A DNA stretch of 64,000 bases from Haemophilus parainfluenzae (GTDB lineage: Bacteria > Pseudomonadota > Gammaproteobacteria > Enterobacterales > Pasteurellaceae). Positions within the stretch are counted from its first letter, which is position 1, and every line of letters begins with the position of its first letter. The notes under the pieces were generated by a model. The model did no database searches, had not been told where the DNA came from, and saw nothing but the letters and a program-made list of their open reading frames with translations. Of this stretch, positions 41,661 through 50,783 are shown piece after piece. The position numbers were made by a program, and so were the translations under genes. Location of the stretch: the NCBI RefSeq assembly GCF_900638025.1, contig NZ_LR134481.1:1550001-1614000 (forward strand). The letters are read 5' to 3'.

Positions 41661-41690
41661 AATCCTCGTTCATTGAACGGGGATTTTTCT
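41661..41690 (+). terminator. Terminator of the tRNA-Leu gene
   Basis: AATCCTCGTT (41661-41670) pairs with AACGGGGATT (41676-41685), with one G-T pair, followed by TTTCTTTT. Confidence 0.8.
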
Positions 41691-41808
41691 TTTCTACTTT
41701 TCTATTAATAAAATCAACAATTTACGACACTTAAACATCACTTCTCTACTCTTTCAATCTTATCCAGTATTGCAAGTTTTTATGTATTTTTATATATTTT
41801 TATGCACC

Positions 41809-41829
41809 AATTACGCCAAAATTACGCCA
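41809..41829 (+). repeat. Two direct copies of AATTACGCCA before the integrase gene
   Basis: AATTACGCCA occurs at 41809-41818 and 41820-41829, one helical turn apart, about 50 bases before the integrase start. Such repeats near attL often bind the integrase arm domain or an excisionase. The role is inferred. Confidence 0.4.
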
Positions 41830-41877
41830 AACGGTTTAATTTATGGCGACTTATATTCTTAAAAAAAGGTGTGAAAA

Positions 41878-42864
41878 ATGGCAACGGTTAGAAAACGTGG
41901 TGAGAAATGGCGTGTCGAAGTCTATCGAGACGGCATAAGAAAATCTAAAACCTGTTCTACAAAGACCGAGGCTGTCTTATGGGGAGCGGAAGAAGAAAAG
42001 AAGATAGAACTACAAGCTAAAGGATTACTGCCGGAAACACTATTCTCTGATGTAATTAAGCGATATTTGAATGAAATCACACCTACGAAACGAGGTGAAA
42101 AGCACGAATTCAACCGATTAACTCGCTTTCTACGCCATCCTATCACAGATAAGTATATATCTGATGTTACTCGCCAAGATTTAGAGCTTTGGATAAAGGA
42201 AAGACTGGAAACAGTAAAAGGCGAAAGTGTTCGTAGAGAGTTATCAACCATCGGACATATATTCAAGGTTGCACAGGAACGATGGGGATATATTCAATCC
42301 TCCTCTATGGTTGGGTTGCAACAACCAAAGGCAAGCAAGCCAAGAACTCAAAGATTTAATCAAGAAGATATTGACCAAATAGTCAATATTAGCGGATATA
42401 ACGAGAGTTCAAAAACAGCTAAGGCGAGGACTGGAGCGGCATTATTGTTTGCGATTGAAACAGCCATGCGAGCTGGTGAGATATGTGGATTAACTTGGGA
42501 TAATGTAAGCATAGAAAGAAAGACAGCTTATTTACCGATGACTAAAAACGGATCTTCTCGCACTGTTCCACTTTCAAAAAACGCAGTAAGAATACTGGAA
42601 AGATTGAGGGATGAAATAGAGCAAGGCGAGACTTGCTTTCAGGTGAAATCAAATATACTTGATGCAACATTTAGAAAGCTGAAGAAAGCAGTTAATCGAG
42701 ATGAATTGCACTTCCACGACACAAGACGAGAGGCTTTAACTAGATTAGCGAAAAAAGTTGATGTGATGACTCTAGCGAAAATATCGGGGCATAAAGACAT
42801 CAGAATTCTTCAAAATGTCTATTACGCCCCGAATATGGAAGAGGTTGCGGAACTTCTGGACTAA
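41878..42864 (+). CDS. int: Tyrosine-recombinase integrase
   Basis: A 328-residue phage integrase. The N-terminal part (MATVRKRGEKWRVEVYRDG) resembles the arm-binding region and is followed by a SAM-like core-binding domain. In the catalytic domain, the first Arg is in AMRAGEICGLTW near residue 198, HDTRRE near 280 gives the H-x-x-R motif, GHKD follows, and the nucleophile is a tyrosine of NVYYAP near 312. It faces away from the tRNA into the prophage. The start is preceded by AAGGTG. Confidence 0.95.
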   Translation: MATVRKRGEKWRVEVYRDGIRKSKTCSTKTEAVLWGAEEEKKIELQAKGLLPETLFSDVIKRYLNEITPTKRGEKHEFNRLTRFLRHPITDKYISDVTRQDLELWIKERLETVKGESVRRELSTIGHIFKVAQERWGYIQSSSMVGLQQPKASKPRTQRFNQEDIDQIVNISGYNESSKTAKARTGAALLFAIETAMRAGEICGLTWDNVSIERKTAYLPMTKNGSSRTVPLSKNAVRILERLRDEIEQGETCFQVKSNILDATFRKLKKAVNRDELHFHDTRREALTRLAKKVDVMTLAKISGHKDIRILQNVYYAPNMEEVAELLD

Positions 42865-43076
42865 TTAAGCATTACTTGCGCAGCCAAAAGCTACGACACC
42901 ATTATTAACTTACTCACCTGTTTCGGTTGATAGCTTGATAATCTCGCTTTTTTCGGGTCAATCCACATATCAAACTTACTACCAGTTTAATCACTTTTCT
43001 GCCCATCATCTTCTAGGGTTTCAATAGTTCACCCGTCATCATCACCACACACTGTTTCTAGCTCAATGTTTTCCAT
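42865..43076 (-). pseudogene. Remnant of a small phage gene between the integrase and tail genes
   Basis: From an ATG at 43076, with ribosome site TTGGAGC, the minus strand encodes MENIELETVCGDDDG, stop, TIETLEDDGQKSD, stop, TGSKFDMWIDPKKARLSSYQ and so on. After a frame change near 42890 it continues NGVVAFGCASNA with a stop at 42865. The segments read as one protein of about 70 residues broken by two stops and a frameshift. It abuts the end of the integrase. I do not recognise the family. Confidence 0.5.
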
Positions 43077-43083
43077 TTTTGCT

Positions 43084-43121
43084 CCAATAAAAAACCGCAC
43101 TAAGATTTCTCAAGTGCGGTT
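43084..43121 (-). terminator. Terminator at the end of the phage tail genes
   Basis: AACCGCACT (43093-43101) faces AGTGCGGTT (43113-43121). On the minus strand the stem is followed by TTTTTATT. It uses the uptake-signal sequence and lies 18 bases past the last tail ORF. Confidence 0.8.
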
Positions 43122-43139
43122 GGTTTTAGTTAAGGTTGA

Positions 43140-43433
43140 TTAGATTACGATTTGACCATTCTCTTTCAAATAAGCATAAATTCTAGCAAATTCAATCTGC
43201 TCTGTCGTTTTACCAATATCTTCTTTAGTTAATGGCTTGCTCATTAGCTCTTTAGCTGCTGCGGCATCAATCCACTTATAATCAGAGATGATAGGCGTAA
43301 AATTAGTCACAGAACCATCGCTATCTTCGCCCGTGCCTAATACATACTTAGCATTGATTGAACCATCTTCTTGTTTTGAGTATGCAGCGATTGCTGAATA
43401 CATTGGATTTAAGATTTTGTTAAATGTTGTCAT
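43140..43433 (-). CDS. Hypothetical phage protein downstream of the tail tip gene
   Basis: A 97-residue acidic protein (MTTFNKILNPMYSAIAAYSKQED to KENGQIVI) with a strong ribosome site (AAGGAGTAAAAAATG). It is the last intact gene of the late operon, 10 bases after the J-like gene. Proteins in this position often help fibre assembly or are part of the tip, but I do not recognise this one. Confidence 0.7.
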   Translation of the reverse strand: MTTFNKILNPMYSAIAAYSKQEDGSINAKYVLGTGEDSDGSVTNFTPIISDYKWIDAAAAKELMSKPLTKEDIGKTTEQIEFARIYAYLKENGQIVI

Positions 43434-43443
43434 TTTTTACTCC

Positions 43444-46400
43444 TTATTGATAAATTGTTCTTGCGTCAGATACTGCGTAAGCTGTTACGCAGATTTTTGG
43501 ATTTCCACCACCAAGGTTAAACACCTCTGGTGGACGTGTGACTCTGGAGGTTTTTGAATAATAATATTCTTTTCGTTCGTTAGCATTGACGATAAAGCTA
43601 ACGTCAGAATTAACGATAAAAACAATGCGTTTAACTGGTGATGGGTTTATATACAGCTTTGCTGTATATAAAGAAATGCTACTGTTTCTTGAATCTATAT
43701 TGGTAATATCCACATTGGCTACAAACACTTCGCATAAATTACCACCAATCAACTGATTAACTTCAAGCGCTCCGGTGAATTTACCAGTTGCCCCCTCTAA
43801 TCTAGCTCCTCGTATCGTGCCACCCTCAATTACCGAACCTTTAATAGAGCCACCGATCACGGTTGTACCGCTGATTGTACCGCCAGAGATATTATTACCA
43901 TTGATATTATTACCGTTAATGGTTGCACCTGTAATTGTACCACCAGAGATATTATTACCATTGATATTGTTACCGTGAATATTAACCCCAGTAATATCGC
44001 CAGCGTTAATTCTCCCAATATCAGAACTGATAGCAGAAAGGCTATTCACATTTAACTTATCAGAGGTTAATGACCGTGTGGCAATATGATTTGCACCGAT
44101 ACTATTAGCTGCAATATGTTTAGCTGCTACCGCACCTGCTGCAATCTCATTTGCAGTAATACTATTGGCCGCCATTTGTTGAGTAGTGATTGATTTGGTA
44201 ACAATCGACCCACCATGGATAGCTGTTACGCCTGCATTTTGCCATGGGCTAGGTTGAGTTGTGTACTCGGTACATTCTTCAAGCATTGGGCGAGCTAAAT
44301 AAAAATCACCGTATGTTTGATTTTTAGCATATCTGTTAATACGAAATACTAATAAAATTTTACCTGTATCGGGTGCTTTAAACTTAACAAAAATTCGTTT
44401 TGCATTTTCCCCTAGTCCTTTCGCAAATTCACCACTAATAGCGTCAATAAAATTATTAGGCTTATTATGTACATCAATTTGTCCAGCAATAGGTGTTTCC
44501 GCAACAATACCTTGATATTGATTTTCATCACCATTATATTTTTCAACAATTATTTGTCCTGCACAGTGAAAACCACCAACATAAGAACTTACTATATACC
44601 ATTTACCAGCTACTACATTTACAAATTGACGGCAAATATCAACCCAAGAACCTCTATCTGCTAGAGTATTGAATTGGGCTTGGGTGCCGTGAATAGTAAT
44701 CAAGCGCCATTCTTCTGTTTGTTCCCCTTTAGGATTATAATCATTTTTATTATAACCTCGCCCAATTGCATTTGTTGTCGGGCAGTTACTCCAGTCACCT
44801 CCTCTTGCGTTAAAATCTCGCCAACCGTAAGCATTATTAGCAAAAATAGGGTTGTAAAGCAGATTGCCACCGAGCCCGATTGCCATCTTGTCAGCGGTAA
44901 TCTGCCCTGCTGCCATGTGTTCAGCTCGCACCGCTCCAGCTTGTAACGCCCCAGTAGTAACAGAGTTTGCTGCTAACTTAGAAGCGGTCACTTCGCCATC
45001 AGCGATTAAATCTCCAGCAACTACCGCTTTTCCGTTCTGAACCTTAAATATAGGCTTAGGTGTTCCGCTTGCATTAGGTACAACTTGGAACTTGTCAGCC
45101 ATTACGATAACGGAGCTTTCCTCCTGGCTTGTACCAAGCGAAATACCCGCAATTGCAGTCTTGCCACCAGAAATAGTCTGCGTTTTGATTGTGTGTGTAG
45201 CAGATAACTTGCCATTAACATCTGCAACTGTTCGACTAACGCTCTCAACTTCGGCTTTTGCACTTGCTACACTGCTAGTTAAAGTCGTGATTTGCTGCGC
45301 TTGAGCCTTGTCTTTTTCGGCTGTTGCTTTTTGATAATTGGTTAATTCCGCTGACACATTGCTTATTTTGCTGTTAAGCGTGTTGAGCTGTTGTGCTTGA
45401 GCTTGCTCTTTTGTAGCTTGCGCTGTTTTGTAGGTAGTTAACTCAGAATATACCTCATTGATTACACCCCCTAGATCTTCGGGAGCGAGTGTCCAATCTG
45501 TTGCGACTGTCCCACGCTCAAACTTGATTTTATTAATAGTGTAGTTTGATTTAGCTGTATTTGGATGAAAATAAAGGTTTAAATATGTGTTATCTTCCCA
45601 CTTCCCCTTATTCACACCGCCATTAGCTAACGCCCATTTACCCTTACCCTGATAAATACCATCTGCCACTTTCTTAAGGCGGAAAAGCTCACCATAACCT
45701 CGTGAGTTGTAAACGCCAACCCCTGTACGATCTGCGCCAACTTCGCCATACAGCGTAACAACCACATCATCACCAACAGCTGGAGCTTCTGTAATAGCGT
45801 AGCGCTGTACGTATGCTCTACTTGTGATAGGTGTACCGCTATCTCTAATCAAGTTTCGTCCGCCAACTTGCAATTTATCTAATTCTGCTTTTGCATCATT
45901 TTTCCAAATGGCTTGCAATGATGATTGAGCTAGACCTACCACCTCGTTTTTGTTTGCTTTAGCGGATTTAATCTCATTAATCGCACTTTCGGCATTATTA
46001 GCTTTTGCGGTTAAAGCTATAATTTGTTGAGCGTTCTGTTTATCAACATTCTGCAACTGCGTGATTGCAGTTCCACGAGCATTAGTCTCGGATTGGATTC
46101 GAGCAGAAAGAGATGTTGTTTCAGACTTAGCTTGTTGAGCCACTGAATTAGCGGTGTCAGCGGTTGATTTTGCTGAGTTAATTTCACCAATTAAAACATT
46201 GTCTAATTGATTCTTGCTTACCTTTCCGCTTAAATCGCTAGCTTGGACTTTGGTTGTGTATTCTCGACCATTCCAAATATACAGCTTGCCATCTACGGCA
46301 TTGTAAACTTGGTTGTGACCGATAAATCTACCTGTATTTAATCCGCTTACGGTTTTAATTAATTCAAGGTTACGAGCAGGTAACGCTGTGTCTATTACTT

Positions 46401-48795
46401 CATCAGCGATATTTTGAGAAAGCTTTTTATTTAAAATCTCTAACTCTGCATCAATATCAACCGAGCTTTCGCCCCTAGTACCAGTCAACTGATTAAATGG
46501 GCCAATATTCACACCTCTAGTGTGTCTTAACCAGTAGTATCTAACCTGTTTAGCCCCGACCTCGTGCGTGTAAGTCCGTGAATTAACTTTCGCTAATCGT
46601 TTAGCGGTCTTGATGTCGTCTGTTTCGCTGACAAAAATCTCGGTATAAGTTACATCATCAATCCAATCCCACTCAAGCGTGATATTACCTAGACCGCCAG
46701 TTGTTCTTACGCCTGTTGGCGCCGGCGGTTTATTGATGGTAAAGGTCTGAGTTTTTTCACTCAATAACTGCCCATTCTCATTTTTAACTTGGATAAGGAC
46801 GCTGTAATCCCCATTTTCTAGACCGTCTATATTAAGATTGGGAGACGATTGTCCTAATCGCACGTCATATAGCACCCCGCCTTTATAAATGCGGATATCG
46901 TATTTTATGATGCCATTACCGCCAGTCACGCTACTATCGACCGATACGCTACCATCTGCATTTACTGCCACCGCAATGTTACTAATTTGCGGTACTGTAA
47001 GTACAGTCGTTCCTACTGGCTCAAACTTGGCGCCATTATCAACAATAGCCTCTTTTTGTGGCTCGTGTTGTAACGCCATAATGGTGTACTTACCTTCACT
47101 CTCCTCTTTTACAGATAGTGCCTTAAATAATTGGCTTGTTACTTGTTGAGTAGCTAAAGACCATACACCGTAGAGTTCCAAACCTAGTGGCGGTTGATCG
47201 AGTGTTACCTCTGCACCATTTACAGAGATAATCTTAATATTTTGATGTTTAGCATTGGAATTGATATAGCTAAGGTAACTATTGCCGCTAATGGTGATTT
47301 CTCGGTCTAATGTAACGGTTTTGCCATTGACTGCTAAAACTCGACCACCAATATTAGTGCCTGCATAGTGTGTATCAGCGACTTTGATAATGTCGCCAGG
47401 AATATGCATTAGCCCTTCCGTGCCAACAGTAAAGGTAACGGTTTTAGTTTCTAATTTTTCTGTTTGCAACAACCATAAGGCAGTGCGGTGCGCTTGCCCT
47501 CTTGATGTACAGCCAAAAGCCGTGATTTTCTTAATGTTTAATCCATTTTGACGGATGGACTCGTCATCAGAAACGTATTCAATCGTTTTTTCGTAGCTAT
47601 TATCTTTGTCTGCGTATTCAACTTGAATTGCATTATGGCGGGATTTTCGAGCCGAAAATGTATAACTAAACCCGCTCTCATCCACATTGGCATTTGTATA
47701 AGTCCAAACGGGATCTGCTGGTCTATCCATGACAACTGTGAGCTGCTGACCATTCCAAACTGGCATTGCTCTGAAAATTGAGCAGATGTCATTAATAACT
47801 TGGTAAGCTGAGCGCTGTTCTGTTAGCCAAATATTGCAAGTAAATCTTGGCTCATGTCCACCAAATCCATCTGGCACTAATTGATCACAATATTGAGCAG
47901 CTTGATATAATGCCCATCTATCTGCACCAAACTCACCTAATCGCCCACCCAATCCATAGCGTTTATTCGTCACTATATCATAGAGCACCCAAGCGGGATT
48001 ATCCGTCCAATCAACCTTAAATGTACCATCCCACATGCCAGTATATTGACGAGTACGGGTATCATAATTGCTAGGTACTTTAACTTTTAATCCTAGTAAG
48101 TCATAGGTCCGAGTTGGAATATTGCCAAAATATTCCGAGTCAAACTTAACCCCGATTAAAGCCGTGTTTGGATAAGCAAACTCGGTATCAATAATCTCAG
48201 TGTAGCTAGACCAAATGGTATTATTTTGTAGGCGCTGTGTTGTGCTATCGTCTGTAGTTCGTTCGATTTTGACAATAAATGGCACGCTAGGCAGATTATC
48301 AAAAGTATGATGTTGCAAATACTGGGAGCTATACTTACCACTAATTGATACAGGATAAGTTCTTTTGCCAATAGTAATAATAAAGTTTACCGATGATCCG
48401 TTAGTATCGCCATTATCCTCTTGTTTAAAAAGCGATTGGACACCAATGGTCAAACGTAATCGAGATACTTTTGCATCTGTCACGGTTCTTGTAATCGGTA
48501 GATTTTTTTTAACTACTGTGCCAACACCTACCTCTTTTTCTGAGGTGTTAAACCCAGCCATTAAATCCTGTACTTGGCCACCTACTCGACCTTCTACCTG
48601 CACATTTTTGAAATTATAAGAGCCGTCTTTGTTTTGTACTGGCGTTTTGTCAAAATAAATGGACTTCATTCCATCGGCTAAACCGTAAACTTCGCCCTCT
48701 GAAATTACTTCAACAATTTTGACAAGTTGCTTACTTCTGCCGCTCTCTTTTGCCTCGACTGGCGTATGACCGCCACCACCGCCACCTTTACCCAT
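43444..48795 (-). CDS. Phage tail tip / host specificity protein (lambda J-like), very long
   Basis: A 1783-residue protein, much longer than lambda J (1132). The N-terminus is the glycine-rich MGKGGGGGGHTPVEAKESGRSKQLVKIVEVISEGEVYGL, typical of J. The conserved tip fold follows (NPAWVLYDIVTNKRYGLGG, residues about 265-283; IWLTEQRSAYQVINDICSIFRAMPVWNGQQ). Fibronectin-like segments lie at about 600-800, a coiled-coil central region at about 900-1330, and a carbohydrate-module-like stretch at about 1340-1500. A repeat-built domain (about 1520-1690) and an end domain follow. J contacts the outer-membrane receptor and sets host range. The extra C-terminal half probably acts as a built-in fibre. 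Confidence 0.92.
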   Translation of the reverse strand: MGKGGGGGGHTPVEAKESGRSKQLVKIVEVISEGEVYGLADGMKSIYFDKTPVQNKDGSYNFKNVQVEGRVGGQVQDLMAGFNTSEKEVGVGTVVKKNLPITRTVTDAKVSRLRLTIGVQSLFKQEDNGDTNGSSVNFIITIGKRTYPVSISGKYSSQYLQHHTFDNLPSVPFIVKIERTTDDSTTQRLQNNTIWSSYTEIIDTEFAYPNTALIGVKFDSEYFGNIPTRTYDLLGLKVKVPSNYDTRTRQYTGMWDGTFKVDWTDNPAWVLYDIVTNKRYGLGGRLGEFGADRWALYQAAQYCDQLVPDGFGGHEPRFTCNIWLTEQRSAYQVINDICSIFRAMPVWNGQQLTVVMDRPADPVWTYTNANVDESGFSYTFSARKSRHNAIQVEYADKDNSYEKTIEYVSDDESIRQNGLNIKKITAFGCTSRGQAHRTALWLLQTEKLETKTVTFTVGTEGLMHIPGDIIKVADTHYAGTNIGGRVLAVNGKTVTLDREITISGNSYLSYINSNAKHQNIKIISVNGAEVTLDQPPLGLELYGVWSLATQQVTSQLFKALSVKEESEGKYTIMALQHEPQKEAIVDNGAKFEPVGTTVLTVPQISNIAVAVNADGSVSVDSSVTGGNGIIKYDIRIYKGGVLYDVRLGQSSPNLNIDGLENGDYSVLIQVKNENGQLLSEKTQTFTINKPPAPTGVRTTGGLGNITLEWDWIDDVTYTEIFVSETDDIKTAKRLAKVNSRTYTHEVGAKQVRYYWLRHTRGVNIGPFNQLTGTRGESSVDIDAELEILNKKLSQNIADEVIDTALPARNLELIKTVSGLNTGRFIGHNQVYNAVDGKLYIWNGREYTTKVQASDLSGKVSKNQLDNVLIGEINSAKSTADTANSVAQQAKSETTSLSARIQSETNARGTAITQLQNVDKQNAQQIIALTAKANNAESAINEIKSAKANKNEVVGLAQSSLQAIWKNDAKAELDKLQVGGRNLIRDSGTPITSRAYVQRYAITEAPAVGDDVVVTLYGEVGADRTGVGVYNSRGYGELFRLKKVADGIYQGKGKWALANGGVNKGKWEDNTYLNLYFHPNTAKSNYTINKIKFERGTVATDWTLAPEDLGGVINEVYSELTTYKTAQATKEQAQAQQLNTLNSKISNVSAELTNYQKATAEKDKAQAQQITTLTSSVASAKAEVESVSRTVADVNGKLSATHTIKTQTISGGKTAIAGISLGTSQEESSVIVMADKFQVVPNASGTPKPIFKVQNGKAVVAGDLIADGEVTASKLAANSVTTGALQAGAVRAEHMAAGQITADKMAIGLGGNLLYNPIFANNAYGWRDFNARGGDWSNCPTTNAIGRGYNKNDYNPKGEQTEEWRLITIHGTQAQFNTLADRGSWVDICRQFVNVVAGKWYIVSSYVGGFHCAGQIIVEKYNGDENQYQGIVAETPIAGQIDVHNKPNNFIDAISGEFAKGLGENAKRIFVKFKAPDTGKILLVFRINRYAKNQTYGDFYLARPMLEECTEYTTQPSPWQNAGVTAIHGGSIVTKSITTQQMAANSITANEIAAGAVAAKHIAANSIGANHIATRSLTSDKLNVNSLSAISSDIGRINAGDITGVNIHGNNINGNNISGGTITGATINGNNINGNNISGGTISGTTVIGGSIKGSVIEGGTIRGARLEGATGKFTGALEVNQLIGGNLCEVFVANVDITNIDSRNSSISLYTAKLYINPSPVKRIVFIVNSDVSFIVNANERKEYYYSKTSRVTRPPEVFNLGGGNPKICVTAYAVSDARTIYQ
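43874..43976 (-). repeat. 60-bp tandem repeat in the J-like gene
   Basis: A 43-base stretch at 43874-43916 recurs at 43934-43976 with two differences, a period of 60 bases (20 codons). The protein repeats the pattern GNNINGNNISGGTI. The 5-residue rhythm of Asn, Gly and Ile suggests rungs of a beta helix. Confidence 0.85.
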
Positions 48796-48805
48796 TGAAA
48801 ACTCC

Positions 48806-49390
48806 TTAAATTTCAGTATCCATCGTTTCTACACCCTGAGATATGATAAGAGAGCCTACCCTTATTCTCCCATACGCCAATGGCATAGGTTTCCCCTGCG
48901 CTGCCATATTCGACAGGTTCGAAAATGCCGTAGATTGTTTCTTTTCTTTTTCAGTGCCCATTTTCATCTCAGGCATTTTAGTGAGCATTTGAGCAACGCC
49001 ACCCAATAATAGAGCCGCCCCAACAGAACCAACTATCCAAGCGGCATTGGTACTGATAATGCCAGCAAGCGGACCTAAAGCGATTGCACCAGCAATAATT
49101 GCGACACCTGCAATCACACCAAATAATCCGCCACGTTTTGAGCCTTTTAAAACAGGTGTAAAATGGACTGTCGCATCATCTTTTAGCTTGTGGCTCAGCC
49201 CTTGCTCGAGATAGCGATTATCAAAGTAGTCTCGCCCTACTCGCACGGTAAATAGTCCTTGCTGAATGAATTGACGCAATTTAGGAATTTGGCTCGTTAA
49301 GGCTTGGACTATCTCTGCTGTAGTTTGGCAATCTAGCCTAAATTCAGATCCAAACTGTTTAAGGCTGCCGTAAAATCTAACGTTGACCAT
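48806..49390 (-). CDS. Phage tail assembly protein (lambda I-like)
   Basis: A 194-residue protein between the K-like and J-like genes, the position of lambda I. The N-terminal half is ubiquitin-like (MVNVRFYGSLKQFGSEFRL). A glycine- and alanine-rich hydrophobic segment follows (GLFGVIAGVAIIAGAIALGPLAGII, about 92-118). The C-terminus has MPLAYGRIRVGSLIISQG, typical of this family. Its start overlaps the K-like gene by 58 bases in another frame. Confidence 0.85.
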   Translation of the reverse strand: MVNVRFYGSLKQFGSEFRLDCQTTAEIVQALTSQIPKLRQFIQQGLFTVRVGRDYFDNRYLEQGLSHKLKDDATVHFTPVLKGSKRGGLFGVIAGVAIIAGAIALGPLAGIISTNAAWIVGSVGAALLLGGVAQMLTKMPEMKMGTEKEKKQSTAFSNLSNMAAQGKPMPLAYGRIRVGSLIISQGVETMDTEI

Positions 49391-50067
49391 GCGTTATATC
49401 TCCAAATACTATGAGTGTGTTTAAGCCAATATCCATCATACAAATCACGCTTAGATAATCGTTTTGGTGCATGATGAAGTACCATTTGATGACCGACATA
49501 AATTGCTGCGTGATTGGGTACATCAGCCCCGATATTGATTAAAATAACATCGCCTATTTGTGGTTCTTTTACTTGCTCAAAACCGTGTTTTGCCATGTTA
49601 TCTAGGTAGAGATTAAAGCCATTTTCCCACCAGTAATCGTCTCGTTCAAAGTCTGGTAAATTACAACTAGATAAGCAGTAAAAATCTCTAAATAACGTGT
49701 AACAATCCATTTCACCGTGTTTAAAATCACGCCCTATTAAAAATGGAATCTTCGGAAAAAGATGGATTTTCTCATCACAAACTAACCAAAAATCTAACTG
49801 GCTATAAAGTTGTGTTTGCAAATCTGCTTGTGATAGTTTTGGCTCGCCTTGTGGGTGTGAGTGGACTAAGGCTAAAACCTCACCTTTCTCACTTGCCGCA
49901 ATGTAATCTTCTGGCGATATTTCAAAGTGATTTTCTTTATCTTCTGATGCGTTTTCGCAAGGGATAAAGACTTTTTCACCACCTACTAAAACAACAAAAC
50001 CACAGCTTTCCTGTGGTTCTTTTGATTTTGAATAACTGATGATTTCGTTATGTAATTTTCCGTCCAT
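49333..50067 (-). CDS. Phage tail tip endopeptidase (lambda K-like: JAB/MPN plus NlpC/P60)
   Basis: A 244-residue protein with two domains. The N-terminal JAMM metalloprotease motif is VHSHPQGEPKLSQAD near residue 67. The C-terminal NlpC/P60 domain has its cysteine in GEMDCYTLFRDFYC near 118 and its histidine in VPNHAAIYVGHQ near 180. In lambda, K acts during tail-tip maturation and probably cuts cell wall on entry. It precedes the I-like gene. Confidence 0.9.
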   Translation of the reverse strand: MDGKLHNEIISYSKSKEPQESCGFVVLVGGEKVFIPCENASEDKENHFEISPEDYIAASEKGEVLALVHSHPQGEPKLSQADLQTQLYSQLDFWLVCDEKIHLFPKIPFLIGRDFKHGEMDCYTLFRDFYCLSSCNLPDFERDDYWWENGFNLYLDNMAKHGFEQVKEPQIGDVILINIGADVPNHAAIYVGHQMVLHHAPKRLSKRDLYDGYWLKHTHSIWRYNAWSTLDFTAALNSLDLNLG

Positions 50068-50069
50068 TG

Positions 50070-50783
50070 TTACCCCAACTTATCAACGCTAACAAATCCG
50101 CCATAGTTATGTGTATTGTTTCGCAATTTACATCCAGTCAATAATCCGCTGCACTTATCCTTTTGAGGATCTATGGTTGGCTGATCTTTTTCATCTGCGA
50201 CTGCTCCACCTGTATAGCCACACTCAACGCTACGGTATAACCAACTACAAGTGGCAGTAATCATTCTTGCACCAATTAACGCGTTGTCGGTTTCAGATGG
50301 TAACGCCAGTGTAAATTGAGCAATATCTCGATTTAATGAGGATAATTGCTCAATCACAAAGTAACTTAACGCCTCTTGCGTTGGATCTGCTTTTTTATTG
50401 CCATTTGTAAAATTAACCGCATCAAGATAGTGCATATAGACTAATCTTCGTCTGACAATCCCACCCAAACATTGATCAAAGCGGTTACAAAGTGCGGTAA
50501 TAAATCCGTTAATATTTCCCAGCGTGAGAGTTGGTCGATTACTTGGGCCATTACCTGACATTTCAAAACCATCAGCTTTCACAGCAAATGGCTCAAATGT
50601 TTTACCTTGCCATACGATAGATTGTGATTTTTCATTAGTGCCAGCATAAAAGCGATACAGCTCACCATTCATACCGTCATTATCTTTCAATCCTCGCAAA
50701 TCAACCTCGAACAACTCAATGAGCGCATTTTGTTCGAGTTTGGCGAGGTCAAGTTTAAATGCGTTGCTAATTAAGGATGGCAT
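50070..50783 (-). CDS. Phage minor tail protein L (iron-sulfur tail tip protein)
   Basis: A 237-residue protein in the lambda L position. Its four C-terminal cysteines, Cys179, Cys188, Cys211 and Cys218, have the spacing C-x8-C and C-x6-C that holds the 4Fe-4S cluster of lambda gpL. The N-terminal part starts MPSLISNAFKLDLAKLEQNALIELFEVDL. L joins the tail tube end to J. The gene shares one base with the M-like gene before it. Confidence 0.9.
   Translation of the reverse strand: MPSLISNAFKLDLAKLEQNALIELFEVDLRGLKDNDGMNGELYRFYAGTNEKSQSIVWQGKTFEPFAVKADGFEMSGNGPSNRPTLTLGNINGFITALCNRFDQCLGGIVRRRLVYMHYLDAVNFTNGNKKADPTQEALSYFVIEQLSSLNRDIAQFTLALPSETDNALIGARMITATCSWLYRSVECGYTGGAVADEKDQPTIDPQKDKCSGLLTGCKLRNNTHNYGGFVSVDKLG

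Noticed and set aside
43775..43978. A proline- and leucine-rich repeat ORF on the plus strand opposite the J-like gene
   Set aside because: It is the antisense of the 60-bp repeats in the J-like gene; it has no ribosome site or independent signal.
48156..48371. Minus-strand ORF MAKELILYQLVVSIAPSICNIILL inside the J-like gene
   Set aside because: It overlaps conserved J coding sequence in another frame and lacks a ribosome site.
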